DNA of 14,978 nt from DATKCF01 sp035513345. Its GTDB lineage: Bacteria > Gemmatimonadota > Gemmatimonadetes > Longimicrobiales > RSA9. The notes beneath the pieces were generated by a model. The model searched no databases. It saw nothing but the letters and a program-made list of their open reading frames with translations, and had not been told where the DNA came from. The stretch lies in NCBI GenBank assembly GCA_035513345.1, contig DATKCF010000199.1, positions 1 through 14,978 of the forward strand. The letters run 5' to 3'. Numbering within the stretch: the stretch's first letter is position 1; every line of letters starts with the position of its first letter. Of the stretch, positions 5,265 to 12,081 are shown in pieces. The translations under genes were made by a program, and so were the position numbers.

Positions 5265-7733
5265 TCAGACGCCTGCCTGGCTGTCGAGGACTTCGCGGAC
5301 CCTGGCGGTCAGGTCGGCGGCGGTAAACGGCTTGCCCACGAACGGCAGCCTGTTCTCCGGCGCGCTGTTCTTCAGGATACTTTCCTCGGCATAGCCTGAC
5401 ATGAGCAGGATCCCGAGCGACGGCCGCTGCAGCCGGAGCCGGTCGGCCAGATCGCGCCCGTTCATGCCCGGCATGACGAGATCGGTCAGCAGGAGGTGCA
5501 GCGGACCGTCGTGCTGCTCGCAGAGGCGGATCGCTTCCGCGGCGTCCTTCGCCATGATGACTGTGTATCCCACAGCTCGCAGGATGCGCTGGACCGCGAC
5601 GCGAACCAGTTCCTCGTCCTCGGCCACGAGAATCGTTTCGGTGCCTGTCTTCGGAGCGGGCGTCTGACTGGCGCCGACCTCGGCGGGCACAGCGTCGATT
5701 CGCGGCAGGCAGACGGTGAAGCGCGCGCCTGTGCCGGGTTCACTGGCGACATCGATCCGGCCATTGCTCTGTTGGACAATGCCATAGACGGTCGAGAGGC
5801 CGAGGCCGGTTCCGGCACCGGGCGCCCGCGTCGTGAAGAATGGTTCGAAGACTCGTGTGCGCGTTCCGCTGTCCATTCCAAGACCCGTGTCCGTGACGGT
5901 CAGAGTCACCCACGGACCCGGCTGGCAGTCGGACTGCTCTGCGCCGGTCTCGGCGCCGGATTCGATATCGCCTGTTTCGATCGTGAGACTGCCACCATTG
6001 GGCATCGCCTGACGCGAGTTGACGGCCAGATTCATTATGACCTGTTCGATCTGGCCGGGATCGGCCATCACGGTGCCGAGACCGCCGGCCAGTCGCACAT
6101 CGATGACGACGTCCTCGCCGAGCAGCCGGTGAAGCATGCTCTCCATGCCGCGAACCACATCGTTCAGGTTGAGCGGTTTTGGCTTGAGCACCTGCTTGCG
6201 ACTGAAGGCCAGCAATCGGCGAGTCAGTTCAGCGCCACGCAGCCCGGCTTCCCGGATCTGCTCGACGTCGGCACGAACGGGATCGGACTCGTCAAGCTGC
6301 TGCGTCGCGAACTCGGCGTGCGACAGGATGACGCTCAGCAGGTTGTTGAAGTCGTGAGCCACGCCTCCTGCAAGCCTGCCAATGGCTTCGAGACGCTGTG
6401 AAGCGGCGAGCTGCTCCTGGGCCTGGCGCAGATCGGTCACGTCCTCGGCGTGCAGCAGCACCATGTCCGGCGACACGTAGCCATAAATGAGGACGAAGCG
6501 ACGCTTGCGGCTGGCGCCGGGCAGCGTGCATGCGACTTCTCGCCGCACGAGCCCACGCTCGGAATAGCAACGATCGAGGTCGCCGGCCAGATGCGGCAGG
6601 TCCGCGAATTCACCCAGCGAATCGCCGGCGAGGTGTTGCTCGACACCGCTGTCGACACCGCTGTCGGTGGCCGCGCGCGCGGCATCGTTGACGTCGATGA
6701 GCGAGAACGTCTCGTTGCGGCGGCGCCAGACGAACGCCGCGTGCGGCAGGTGGTCGTAGATGGCGCGGGTACGGGCCCGCTGTTCGTTCAGCTCGGCGGT
6801 CACTCGCTCCTGCGCGCGACGAGCACGCAGTGTCGCGATGCCATGGCCCAGATCGAGTGCGACCTCGTCGAGAAGAGCCGTCTCATGGTCGTCGAACGCG
6901 TCGCGGTCCGACGAATGAATCGTGAGCGCTCCGACCACCGTGTCGCCTGCAATGACCGGAATCGAGATGCACGCCCGTGATCCCGCTTCGACCGCTGACC
7001 GTTGCCATTCGTCGGACTGCGAACCGGGCTCGTCGAATCGGATGACGATTGGCCGCCCCCCCAGAATCGCGAGGCGAGCCGGTTCGATGCCGGTGCACGT
7101 CGCACCCGGCCGGACCACAGTGGAGTCCTTCACACCGGCCGACTTCGAGCAGACTGCCATCCGCAGAGAATCGGCTCGACCGCCGTCGATCAGACCGATC
7201 CACGCGGAACTGTATTCCGCAACGTCGACGATTACGGTGCACAGATCGCGCAGAAATCGCGCTTCGTCCGTCGCACGTACCAGCGTCTGATTGCAGTGAC
7301 TGAGCGTGGTGAGCGCCCGCATCGTTCGCCGCAACGCCGCTTCGGCCCGCTTCCGCTCGGTAATGTCGACCGAAAGAATCGTCATGCCTTCCGGCACAGG
7401 TTCGAAACGCAACTCGAACCAGCCCTTCGATCCGTCCGGGAACGAGAACTCGTTCTCGAGAGAAGCCTGGACACGGTCCACCATGCACTGGCGGAGCATC
7501 GAGAACATCTCCGTCTTCTCGATCCCCGGAAACGCGTCCATCATCGTGCGGCCCAGCAGCGCATCCCTCGATTCTCGGGCCTGCCGGACAACCGCGTCGT
7601 TCACATACAGATAGCGATAGTCGGGGCCGATGACCTGGCACCCTTCGAGCAGATTGTCCAGGACACTGCGCGAAAGGTCGGTCTCGCTGGTCCGGTCGTA
7701 CGGTGCGTCTTTGATGGTAGTCCTCGACGGCAT
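5265..7733 (-). CDS. Soluble hybrid sensor histidine kinase (PAS-GAF-PAS-HisKA-HATPase-REC)
   Basis: From the ATG at 7733 the protein has 822 residues. Longer in-frame starts up to 7862 add low-complexity residues and are less likely; no good ribosome site marks any of them. Order: PAS 22-127 (VIGPDYRYLYVNDA; SVDITERKRAEAAL), GAF 150-305 (SAWIGLIDGG; ACISIPVIAGDTVVGALTI), a degenerate PAS-like region 320-440 (ending LLHAEDVTDLRQA), and HisKA with GGVAHDFNNLL and phospho-acceptor His460. The HATPase has the N box NLAVNSRQAM (568-577), G1 DTGLGM (615-620), F box FEPFFTT and G2 GTGLGLSTVYG (641-651). A C-terminal receiver carries Asp751 in LLLTDLVMPGMNG and Lys801 in GKPF. No membrane segment or signal peptide is seen, so it should sense cytoplasmic signals. 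All key residues are present, so phosphorelay to Asp751 is expected. A 12-bp tandem duplication (6641-6664) encodes DSGVDSGV. No partner regulator or output protein lies nearby. Confidence 0.93.
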   Translation of the reverse strand: MPSRTTIKDAPYDRTSETDLSRSVLDNLLEGCQVIGPDYRYLYVNDAVVRQARESRDALLGRTMMDAFPGIEKTEMFSMLRQCMVDRVQASLENEFSFPDGSKGWFELRFEPVPEGMTILSVDITERKRAEAALRRTMRALTTLSHCNQTLVRATDEARFLRDLCTVIVDVAEYSSAWIGLIDGGRADSLRMAVCSKSAGVKDSTVVRPGATCTGIEPARLAILGGRPIVIRFDEPGSQSDEWQRSAVEAGSRACISIPVIAGDTVVGALTIHSSDRDAFDDHETALLDEVALDLGHGIATLRARRAQERVTAELNEQRARTRAIYDHLPHAAFVWRRRNETFSLIDVNDAARAATDSGVDSGVEQHLAGDSLGEFADLPHLAGDLDRCYSERGLVRREVACTLPGASRKRRFVLIYGYVSPDMVLLHAEDVTDLRQAQEQLAASQRLEAIGRLAGGVAHDFNNLLSVILSHAEFATQQLDESDPVRADVEQIREAGLRGAELTRRLLAFSRKQVLKPKPLNLNDVVRGMESMLHRLLGEDVVIDVRLAGGLGTVMADPGQIEQVIMNLAVNSRQAMPNGGSLTIETGDIESGAETGAEQSDCQPGPWVTLTVTDTGLGMDSGTRTRVFEPFFTTRAPGAGTGLGLSTVYGIVQQSNGRIDVASEPGTGARFTVCLPRIDAVPAEVGASQTPAPKTGTETILVAEDEELVRVAVQRILRAVGYTVIMAKDAAEAIRLCEQHDGPLHLLLTDLVMPGMNGRDLADRLRLQRPSLGILLMSGYAEESILKNSAPENRLPFVGKPFTAADLTARVREVLDSQAGV
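6641..6664. repeat. 12-bp tandem duplication inside the kinase gene
   Basis: CGACACCGCTGT occurs twice head to tail at 6641-6652 and 6653-6664. It keeps the frame and adds the repeated DSGV in the linker of the second PAS-like region. Confidence 0.8.
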
Positions 7734-7815
7734 TGTGCAGGTGGATGCGGATCGGCGCCAGACAGAATTCAGGGGATCGCGCGCTCCGCCCGCTTCCCTT
7801 GTGTATCGGCACATT

Positions 7816-7844
7816 GGAGAGGAAGCGAAAGCCGAACCCGTCGT
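7816..7844 (+). repeat. 29-bp direct repeat, left copy (flanks mobile mystery A/B pair)
   Basis: The sequence begins GGAGAGGAAGCG and ends CCGAACCCGTCGT. It matches 9090-9118 at 28 of 29 bases (A versus C at the 13th base), in the same orientation. The pair brackets the HTH/Fic genes. It lies 83 bp upstream of the kinase start, in the divergent gap. Confidence 0.85.
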
Positions 7845-7906
7845 TGATCGCGATCGCAGCAACCTCAGTCCAGCGGGATCGGGCTGGCGTAGCTGTTATA
7901 AATTAC

Positions 7907-7918
7907 CGGCTACAGCCG
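7907..7918. promoter_or_regulatory. Small dyad CGGCT-AC-AGCCG
   Basis: A perfect 5-bp inverted repeat separated by two bases, next to an AT-rich patch (TTATAAATT, 7896-7904) in the divergent gap between the kinase and the HTH gene. It could be a regulator-binding site for either direction; evidence is limited to symmetry and position. Confidence 0.3.
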
Positions 7919-7934
7919 TTTGATGCTCCTTGTT

Positions 7935-7956
7935 ATTGATGGGAATACCCGTTAAT
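7935..7956. promoter_or_regulatory. Candidate operator dyad and promoter for the HTH/Fic operon
   Basis: A 22-bp imperfect palindrome has the form ATTnAnGGG, four central bases, then CCCnTnAAT; 8 of 11 position pairs are complementary. It occupies most of the spacer between a possible -35 (TTGTTA, 7930-7935) and a weak -10 (TAATTT, 7953-7958), 43 bp before the HTH gene start. The layout fits autorepression by the HTH protein, as is common for toxin-antitoxin-like operons. The promoter assignment itself is weak. Confidence 0.4.
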
Positions 7957-7998
7957 TTCAGTGGAAACCTAGCGGCTTTGACCGGTAAGGTGGGTCTG

Positions 7999-8466
7999 AT
8001 GGCAACCTTCAAGGACCTTCGGCTCCGACAGGTGTCCGAATCACTCGGCCGGGTTGCGCCACTGGCAACCGTGGCGCGCCCACGCGGCGGCTGGATCCGC
8101 GCCATTCGGACGGCGCTCGGCATGAGCACGCGACAGCTGGCGGAGCGCGTCGGTGTCGGCCAATCCGCGCTGTCCGAAGCCGAGCTGCGTGAGCGCGACG
8201 ACGCGATCACGCTCGGTACGTTGCGGAAGGTGGCGGACGGTCTGGAGTGCGACGTCGTCTACGCCCTCATTCCGCGCGGCGGAAGCCTCGAATACATCCG
8301 CGAGCGACGTGCCCGCACGATCGCCGAGCGCCAGGTAGCGCGCGTGTCGCACTCGATGGCACTCGAGAACCAGGCTATCAGCGCGGCGGAGCGGGAGCGC
8401 CAGGTAGAAGATCGCGTGCGCGCCCTGGTCAGGGGATCGGGCCGCAAGTTGTGGGACGACGAATGA
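7999..8466 (+). CDS. Mobile mystery protein A (XRE-type helix-turn-helix)
   Basis: From the ATG at 7999 this gives 155 residues, typical for the family; an upstream in-frame ATG at 7930 would add residues from the control region. Family features: a short lead LRLRQVSESL, then RPRGGWIRAIRTALGMSTRQ (28-47), an HTH core QLAERVGVGQSALSEAE (47-62), AITLGTLRKVADGLECDVVY (69-88) and ALIPRGGSLEYI. After the HTH a helical tail contains RVSHSMALENQAISAAERE. The segment Ser119-x3-Glu123-Asn124 fits the (S/T)xxxE(G/N) inhibition motif of Fic antitoxins. A GGTAAGG tract lies about ten bases before the start. The gene overlaps the Fic gene by ATGA, so synthesis of the two is coupled. Probable role: DNA-binding autoregulator and perhaps inhibitor of the Fic partner; the second part is inference. 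Confidence 0.9.
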   Translation: MATFKDLRLRQVSESLGRVAPLATVARPRGGWIRAIRTALGMSTRQLAERVGVGQSALSEAELRERDDAITLGTLRKVADGLECDVVYALIPRGGSLEYIRERRARTIAERQVARVSHSMALENQAISAAERERQVEDRVRALVRGSGRKLWDDE

Positions 8467-9044
8467 CCCGGGAAGCGAGCGACGGCGCGACACCACTCGA
8501 CGCCGGCGAAGTCGAAGGTCTGCTCGCCGATCACCTGACGACGCGCGACCAGCTGAACGAGTGGGAACAGCAGAACATCCTCGAAGCCACCGTCTGGGCG
8601 GAAAGCCGCCACGGGCCGGACCCGCTCACGGTCGATGGACTGCGTGACCTTCACCGCCGCATGTTCAACGAGACCTGGGACTGGGCCGGAATATTCCGAA
8701 CGACGGACAGGAACATCGGCGTGCCGGCGGAGAGCGTGTGGGTTTCGCTTCGCCATCTGCTTGATGACGTCCAGTTCTGGCTGGAGAACGGCACGTACGG
8801 TCCACGCGAGGCCGCAGCCCGATTCCACCACCGACTCGTGCTGATCCACCCGTTCGCGAACGGCAACGGCCGGTGGGCGCGGCTCGCGGCGGACCTGCTG
8901 CTCCGAAGACATGACGAGACCGCTTTCGACTGGGGCGAGAACCTCACCGACGACGGTGGTCCCCGCACCGCGTATATCGCCGCGCTCCGGTGCGCCGACG
9001 CTGGCGATTACGGTCCGTTGCTCGCCTTTCTGCGGATCGCGTGA
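8463..9044 (+). CDS. Mobile mystery protein B (Fic/Doc domain protein)
   Basis: The ATG at 8463 overlaps the stop of the HTH gene (ATGA) and gives 193 residues. The order matches the family: GATPLDAGEVEGLLADHLTT (8-27), LNEWEQQNILEA, LRDLHRRMFNETWDWAGIFR (60-79), TTDRNIGV, FHHRLVLIHPFANGNGRWAR (121-140) and the ending DYGPLLAFLRIA. HPFANGNGR (129-137) is the Fic active-site loop. His129 would be the general base, and the GNGR part forms the phosphate-binding anion hole. The position usually held by an acidic, metal-binding residue is Asn133. Fic proteins usually transfer AMP or another phosphate-containing group onto target proteins; the substrate here is unknown. Known members are linked to mobile regions, and this pair sits between direct repeats. 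Confidence 0.93.
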   Translation: MTREASDGATPLDAGEVEGLLADHLTTRDQLNEWEQQNILEATVWAESRHGPDPLTVDGLRDLHRRMFNETWDWAGIFRTTDRNIGVPAESVWVSLRHLLDDVQFWLENGTYGPREAAARFHHRLVLIHPFANGNGRWARLAADLLLRRHDETAFDWGENLTDDGGPRTAYIAALRCADAGDYGPLLAFLRIA

Positions 9045-9060
9045 TCGTCCAGACGCGGCC

Positions 9061-9090
9061 AAGCGGGCCGAAACGGCGTTGCGGCGAACG
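9061..9090. repeat. 30-bp match to kinase coding sequence (inverted)
   Basis: AAGCGGGCCGAA-x-CGGCGTTGCGGCGAACG on the plus strand equals, with one mismatch, the kinase coding strand at 7352-7323, where it encodes KRAEAALRRT. It directly abuts the right 29-bp repeat. It may be a fragment of another PAS-kinase gene, whose linker often carries this motif. Confidence 0.6.
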
Positions 9091-9118
9091 GAGAGGAAGC
9101 GCAAGCCGAACCCGTCGT
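9090..9118 (+). repeat. 29-bp direct repeat, right copy
   Basis: 28 of 29 bases are identical to 7816-7844, in the same orientation. It lies 46 bp past the Fic stop and 32 bp before the end of the convergent TIR gene. In one plus-strand frame it continues the 9061-9090 segment as RKRKPNPSYG, with no start or gene of its own. Confidence 0.85.
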
Positions 9119-9149
9119 ACGGCCGACCATCCATGCAGGTCGCTCCGGT

Positions 9150-12008
9150 TCATTCGTCGAACCCCCAGCTCGCAAGTTCGTCAATGGTGGCTGGAAGCAC
9201 CATGTCCGCAACAGTTGCGAGGATGTCGCCGACGTGAAGAGCGAAATCCTTCATGCACTTGTAGCGATGGAAGTCGTCCTGACCGAGAAGCTGGAATCCA
9301 TGCGTGCGGCCGGCTGCATCGAGGTCCTGGAACTCCTTCTGCCAGAACGCCGCGCGCTTCAGCCGCTCGATCGGCGTCTGAAACGCCGCGTCTGGCAACC
9401 GGAACACACGAATGCGATCGCGCAGCTCGCCAGCGTCCTGCCGGCAGTTTCTCCATATCTCATGGAGTTCGTACATGCAGAAGGGTGAGCGTAGATACTT
9501 GTCGCTGACGATGACGAAAACGAGGTCACCCGCTGCAAGTCGGCGCATGAAGTCGCCGATACGGTCGCCTGTACGCAGCTCGGACTTGTCCCGGATCACT
9601 CGGATACCGCGTTCTTCGGCGATTCGGCACAGTGTGTCGACTGCCTCGTCACTCTCGTCGTTCCACGCGTACGAAACGTAGCAACGCTTCTCCGGGCGAG
9701 GCGGGTCGGTGAAGTCCAGCTCGCGTCTCGCCGATTCCGTCAACGGATGCTCCGTCACGTCCGGCTGTGACCTGCGCCGATGCTCCGTTGGCGCATGGTC
9801 GATCCTCGCAGAGCCGCCGTACCATCCGACGACCACGTCTCGTATCCGATCGGTCAGAGCCTCCAGCAGGCTGTCCGCCTGACCCTGCTGGGTCCGGATT
9901 ACGATGCCGCCGGTTGGAATTTCGGCATCGGCGGTGCGTTGCTCTTCGATCATCGCGTGGCTCATCGTGGTCCGGTCATAGACCAGCACGCCACCCTGCC
10001 AGTAGACGCCGGTCATGCGGGCCTCTTCTCCGATGGTGCTGATCACGGCGGGCATGAGTCCGGGATGCAGGAACGGAACACGAACTCGTTCGACACGCTC
10101 CTCCGTTTCCCGCTTCCAGCGCGTGTCGATCTCGACCTGTACGTCCTCACGTGGAGGCAGCAACTCGGGCACGATGTACTCCGCCTCCGCGTTTTTCGTC
10201 CCGTCCGCAGGCCTGTGGACGAAGCACATGGCGCACGACTGCATCATGCTGAGGAAGAGGTCCTGATCCGCGCTGCTGTGTCCAAGCTCCTGCCAGATCA
10301 GGAGGTCGAGGACCGAGCGGGTGAAGCGACCCCGCGCGTGAACCAGGAAACGATGGCAGCGTTCACGATGGAAGACCGCGTAGATCGCATCGAGTGCCCA
10401 GGCCTGGTCGAGGATGATCCGATTATCGAAGAAGCCTCGTCGATAGAATACCGTGCTGGTAGCGTGGAGGTAGTCGAGCAGCAGCTCGGGAGAACTCACG
10501 CCGCCTGCCTCCTGACAGAGCGACTGGTAGTGTTCCAATGAGATGGTGCGGTAGCGGCGCTGCGCCGGAGGCAGCGCGGCATCACTGTTGCGCAGATCTT
10601 CTAGTCTGCGGCGAACTTCGAGCCGGCCCCGGCCGATCCTGATCGATCCGCGCTGCGACCGCAGCCATTCGAGTGCCTGCTCGATGGCTTCGTTCAGGGC
10701 CCCGCGCCCGCGATCCAACCGTGCACTGTAGTGCAAATTCTTTCTGAAGCGAAACGCTTCCAGGTCTTCGGCAGGAATCGGCGGACGCACGGCTTCATCT
10801 TCAGGGTTGTCGCACTGATTCTGGATGAGCAGCAGCGGATTGTCCGGTCCCGCGAGGTTGCGCACATGCGCCACCCAGTACGGAAGCCGGTGATTGCGGA
10901 ACGTCACACCGCGGTACTCATGCGTTCCGTCCTGCTCGAACTTGCGACACCAGACGACCAGGTAGACGGCCCCCTTGGTCAGGAAGATCACGTGGGTTCC
11001 GTGGTAAAGGTCCTGCCCGCCGAAATCCCACAGGTGCAGGCGTGCCGGAGCAACATTGCCATGCGAGACTGGTTGACTGTCCGACGGGATGCTGAACTGC
11101 GCCGTGGTCACGACGACTCCATGCGTGCTGTCCGCCTCCTCTTCGAAAGGCTCACCGCGTAACCGGCGGCAAATCTGCGTCTTTCCAATCCGTCCGTTGC
11201 CCAGAACCATGACCTTCACATCCGCCAATTCCTCGCCGCCATCCGCCAGATCGCGGAGGTGCGCTCGGATAGCGGACAGTGCATTGTCATCGTCCAGCAG
11301 CTCCGAGGGGATGCCAGGCAATGAAGACCCTTGAACGTTGAGGTGAACCAGGCGTCTGGAGTCGATCAAGCGCCACGGAACTGCGGAAAGAGAGTTCCCG
11401 GCGCAGGTTAGCCGGGACAACGCAGCCAGCGCCGCCAGCGGCTCGAGGTCGCTCACCTGCGTTTCCGAGCAGTTCAGCTGTTGCAGGCTCGGCAGCTTCG
11501 CCAGCGGTGCGAGGTCTGTCACCTGCGTGTGCCAGCAGTCCAGCTGTTGCAGGCTCGGCAGCTTCGCCAGCGGTACGAGGTCGCTCACCTCCGTGACCGA
11601 ACAGTCCAGCTGTTGCAGGCGGGTCAGCTTCGCCAGCGGTGCGAGGTCGCGCACCTGCGTCCACGAGCAGTCCAGCTGTTGCAGGCGGATCAGCTTCGCT
11701 AGCGGTGCGAGGTCGCTCACCTGCGTCCGCCAGCAGTCCAGCTGTTGCAGGCGGGTCAGCTTCGCCAGCGGTGCGAGGTCGCTCACCTGCGTCCGCGAGC
11801 AGTTAAGCTGTTGCAGGCGGGTCAGCTTCGCCAGCGGTACGAGGCCGCTCACCTGCGTGTACGAGCAATCGAGCACGCGCAGATCAGTCAGGTCTGCCAG
11901 TTCCCGAGGCAGACGGTCGAGCGTGAGCGTACTGAGGTTGAGTACGCCAGTGCGTGCAGCTCGTTCGGCCGCAATTCGATCGAGTGCGACCTGGAGATCA
12001 CCGCTCAT
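9150..12008 (-). CDS. LRR-Roc-COR-TIR protein (bacterial ROCO GTPase with TIR effector domain)
   Basis: From the ATG at 12008 the protein has 952 residues; an earlier in-frame start at 12119 would overlap the upstream gene and adds 37 atypical residues. Seven nearly identical 22-residue leucine-rich repeats (40-193; LTRLQQLxC then TQVSDLAPLAK) are followed by two divergent ones to about 240. A Roc GTPase has P-loop GNGRIGKT (270-277), switch II WDFGGQDLYHGTH (327-339), NQCD (397-400) in place of NKxD, and a YSA-type G5 near 427. A COR domain follows (about 465-735; FLVHARGRFTRS, MTGVYWQGGVLVYD). The C-terminal TIR (774-952) has KRCYVSYAW, RDKSELRTGD and SDKYLRSPFCMYEL; Glu847 is at the place of the catalytic Glu of NAD-cleaving TIRs. 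It has no signal peptide or membrane segment. Likely model: LRR senses, Roc-COR switches, TIR consumes NAD or makes a signal. The gene starts 73 bp after the restriction-like gene and may share its transcript. Confidence 0.9.
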   Translation of the reverse strand: MSGDLQVALDRIAAERAARTGVLNLSTLTLDRLPRELADLTDLRVLDCSYTQVSGLVPLAKLTRLQQLNCSRTQVSDLAPLAKLTRLQQLDCWRTQVSDLAPLAKLIRLQQLDCSWTQVRDLAPLAKLTRLQQLDCSVTEVSDLVPLAKLPSLQQLDCWHTQVTDLAPLAKLPSLQQLNCSETQVSDLEPLAALAALSRLTCAGNSLSAVPWRLIDSRRLVHLNVQGSSLPGIPSELLDDDNALSAIRAHLRDLADGGEELADVKVMVLGNGRIGKTQICRRLRGEPFEEEADSTHGVVVTTAQFSIPSDSQPVSHGNVAPARLHLWDFGGQDLYHGTHVIFLTKGAVYLVVWCRKFEQDGTHEYRGVTFRNHRLPYWVAHVRNLAGPDNPLLLIQNQCDNPEDEAVRPPIPAEDLEAFRFRKNLHYSARLDRGRGALNEAIEQALEWLRSQRGSIRIGRGRLEVRRRLEDLRNSDAALPPAQRRYRTISLEHYQSLCQEAGGVSSPELLLDYLHATSTVFYRRGFFDNRIILDQAWALDAIYAVFHRERCHRFLVHARGRFTRSVLDLLIWQELGHSSADQDLFLSMMQSCAMCFVHRPADGTKNAEAEYIVPELLPPREDVQVEIDTRWKRETEERVERVRVPFLHPGLMPAVISTIGEEARMTGVYWQGGVLVYDRTTMSHAMIEEQRTADAEIPTGGIVIRTQQGQADSLLEALTDRIRDVVVGWYGGSARIDHAPTEHRRRSQPDVTEHPLTESARRELDFTDPPRPEKRCYVSYAWNDESDEAVDTLCRIAEERGIRVIRDKSELRTGDRIGDFMRRLAAGDLVFVIVSDKYLRSPFCMYELHEIWRNCRQDAGELRDRIRVFRLPDAAFQTPIERLKRAAFWQKEFQDLDAAGRTHGFQLLGQDDFHRYKCMKDFALHVGDILATVADMVLPATIDELASWGFDE
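11430..11891. repeat. 66-bp tandem repeats encoding the leucine-rich repeats
   Basis: Seven consecutive 66-bp units encode the 22-residue repeats. The phrase CAGCTGTTGCAGG recurs every 66 bases (for example 11475, 11541 and 11607). Neighbouring units are highly alike at the DNA level, implying recent duplication or homogenisation and a risk of copy-number change or assembly collapse. Confidence 0.92.
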
Positions 12009-12081
12009 CAGTGCCTGCTTGCGCTTCGGTTGACACGTCGAACGCCGGGTGGCCCATGATCCAGCTGCGGTGGCGCATCGC

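Noticed and set aside
4629..5399. Plus-strand ORF of 256 codons over the intergenic region
   Set aside because: No motif is recognisable, it is Cys/Arg/Pro-rich, and it crosses the VOC remnant in the wrong frame and the kinase end in antisense.
5496..6401. Plus-strand ORF of 301 codons
   Set aside because: It lies antisense to the HisKA/HATPase part of the kinase gene, whose motifs are complete; long shadow frames are common in GC-rich DNA.
9045..9149. Integron attC-type site at the end of the Fic gene
   Set aside because: The expected GTTRRRY/RYYYAAC boxes and long dyad are not visible; only a 5-bp stem (CGGCC/GGCCG, 9056-9070) is present.
11430..11891. Possible CRISPR-like array because of regular repeats
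   Set aside because: The 66-bp units are contiguous, have no unique spacers, stay in frame and encode leucine-rich repeats.
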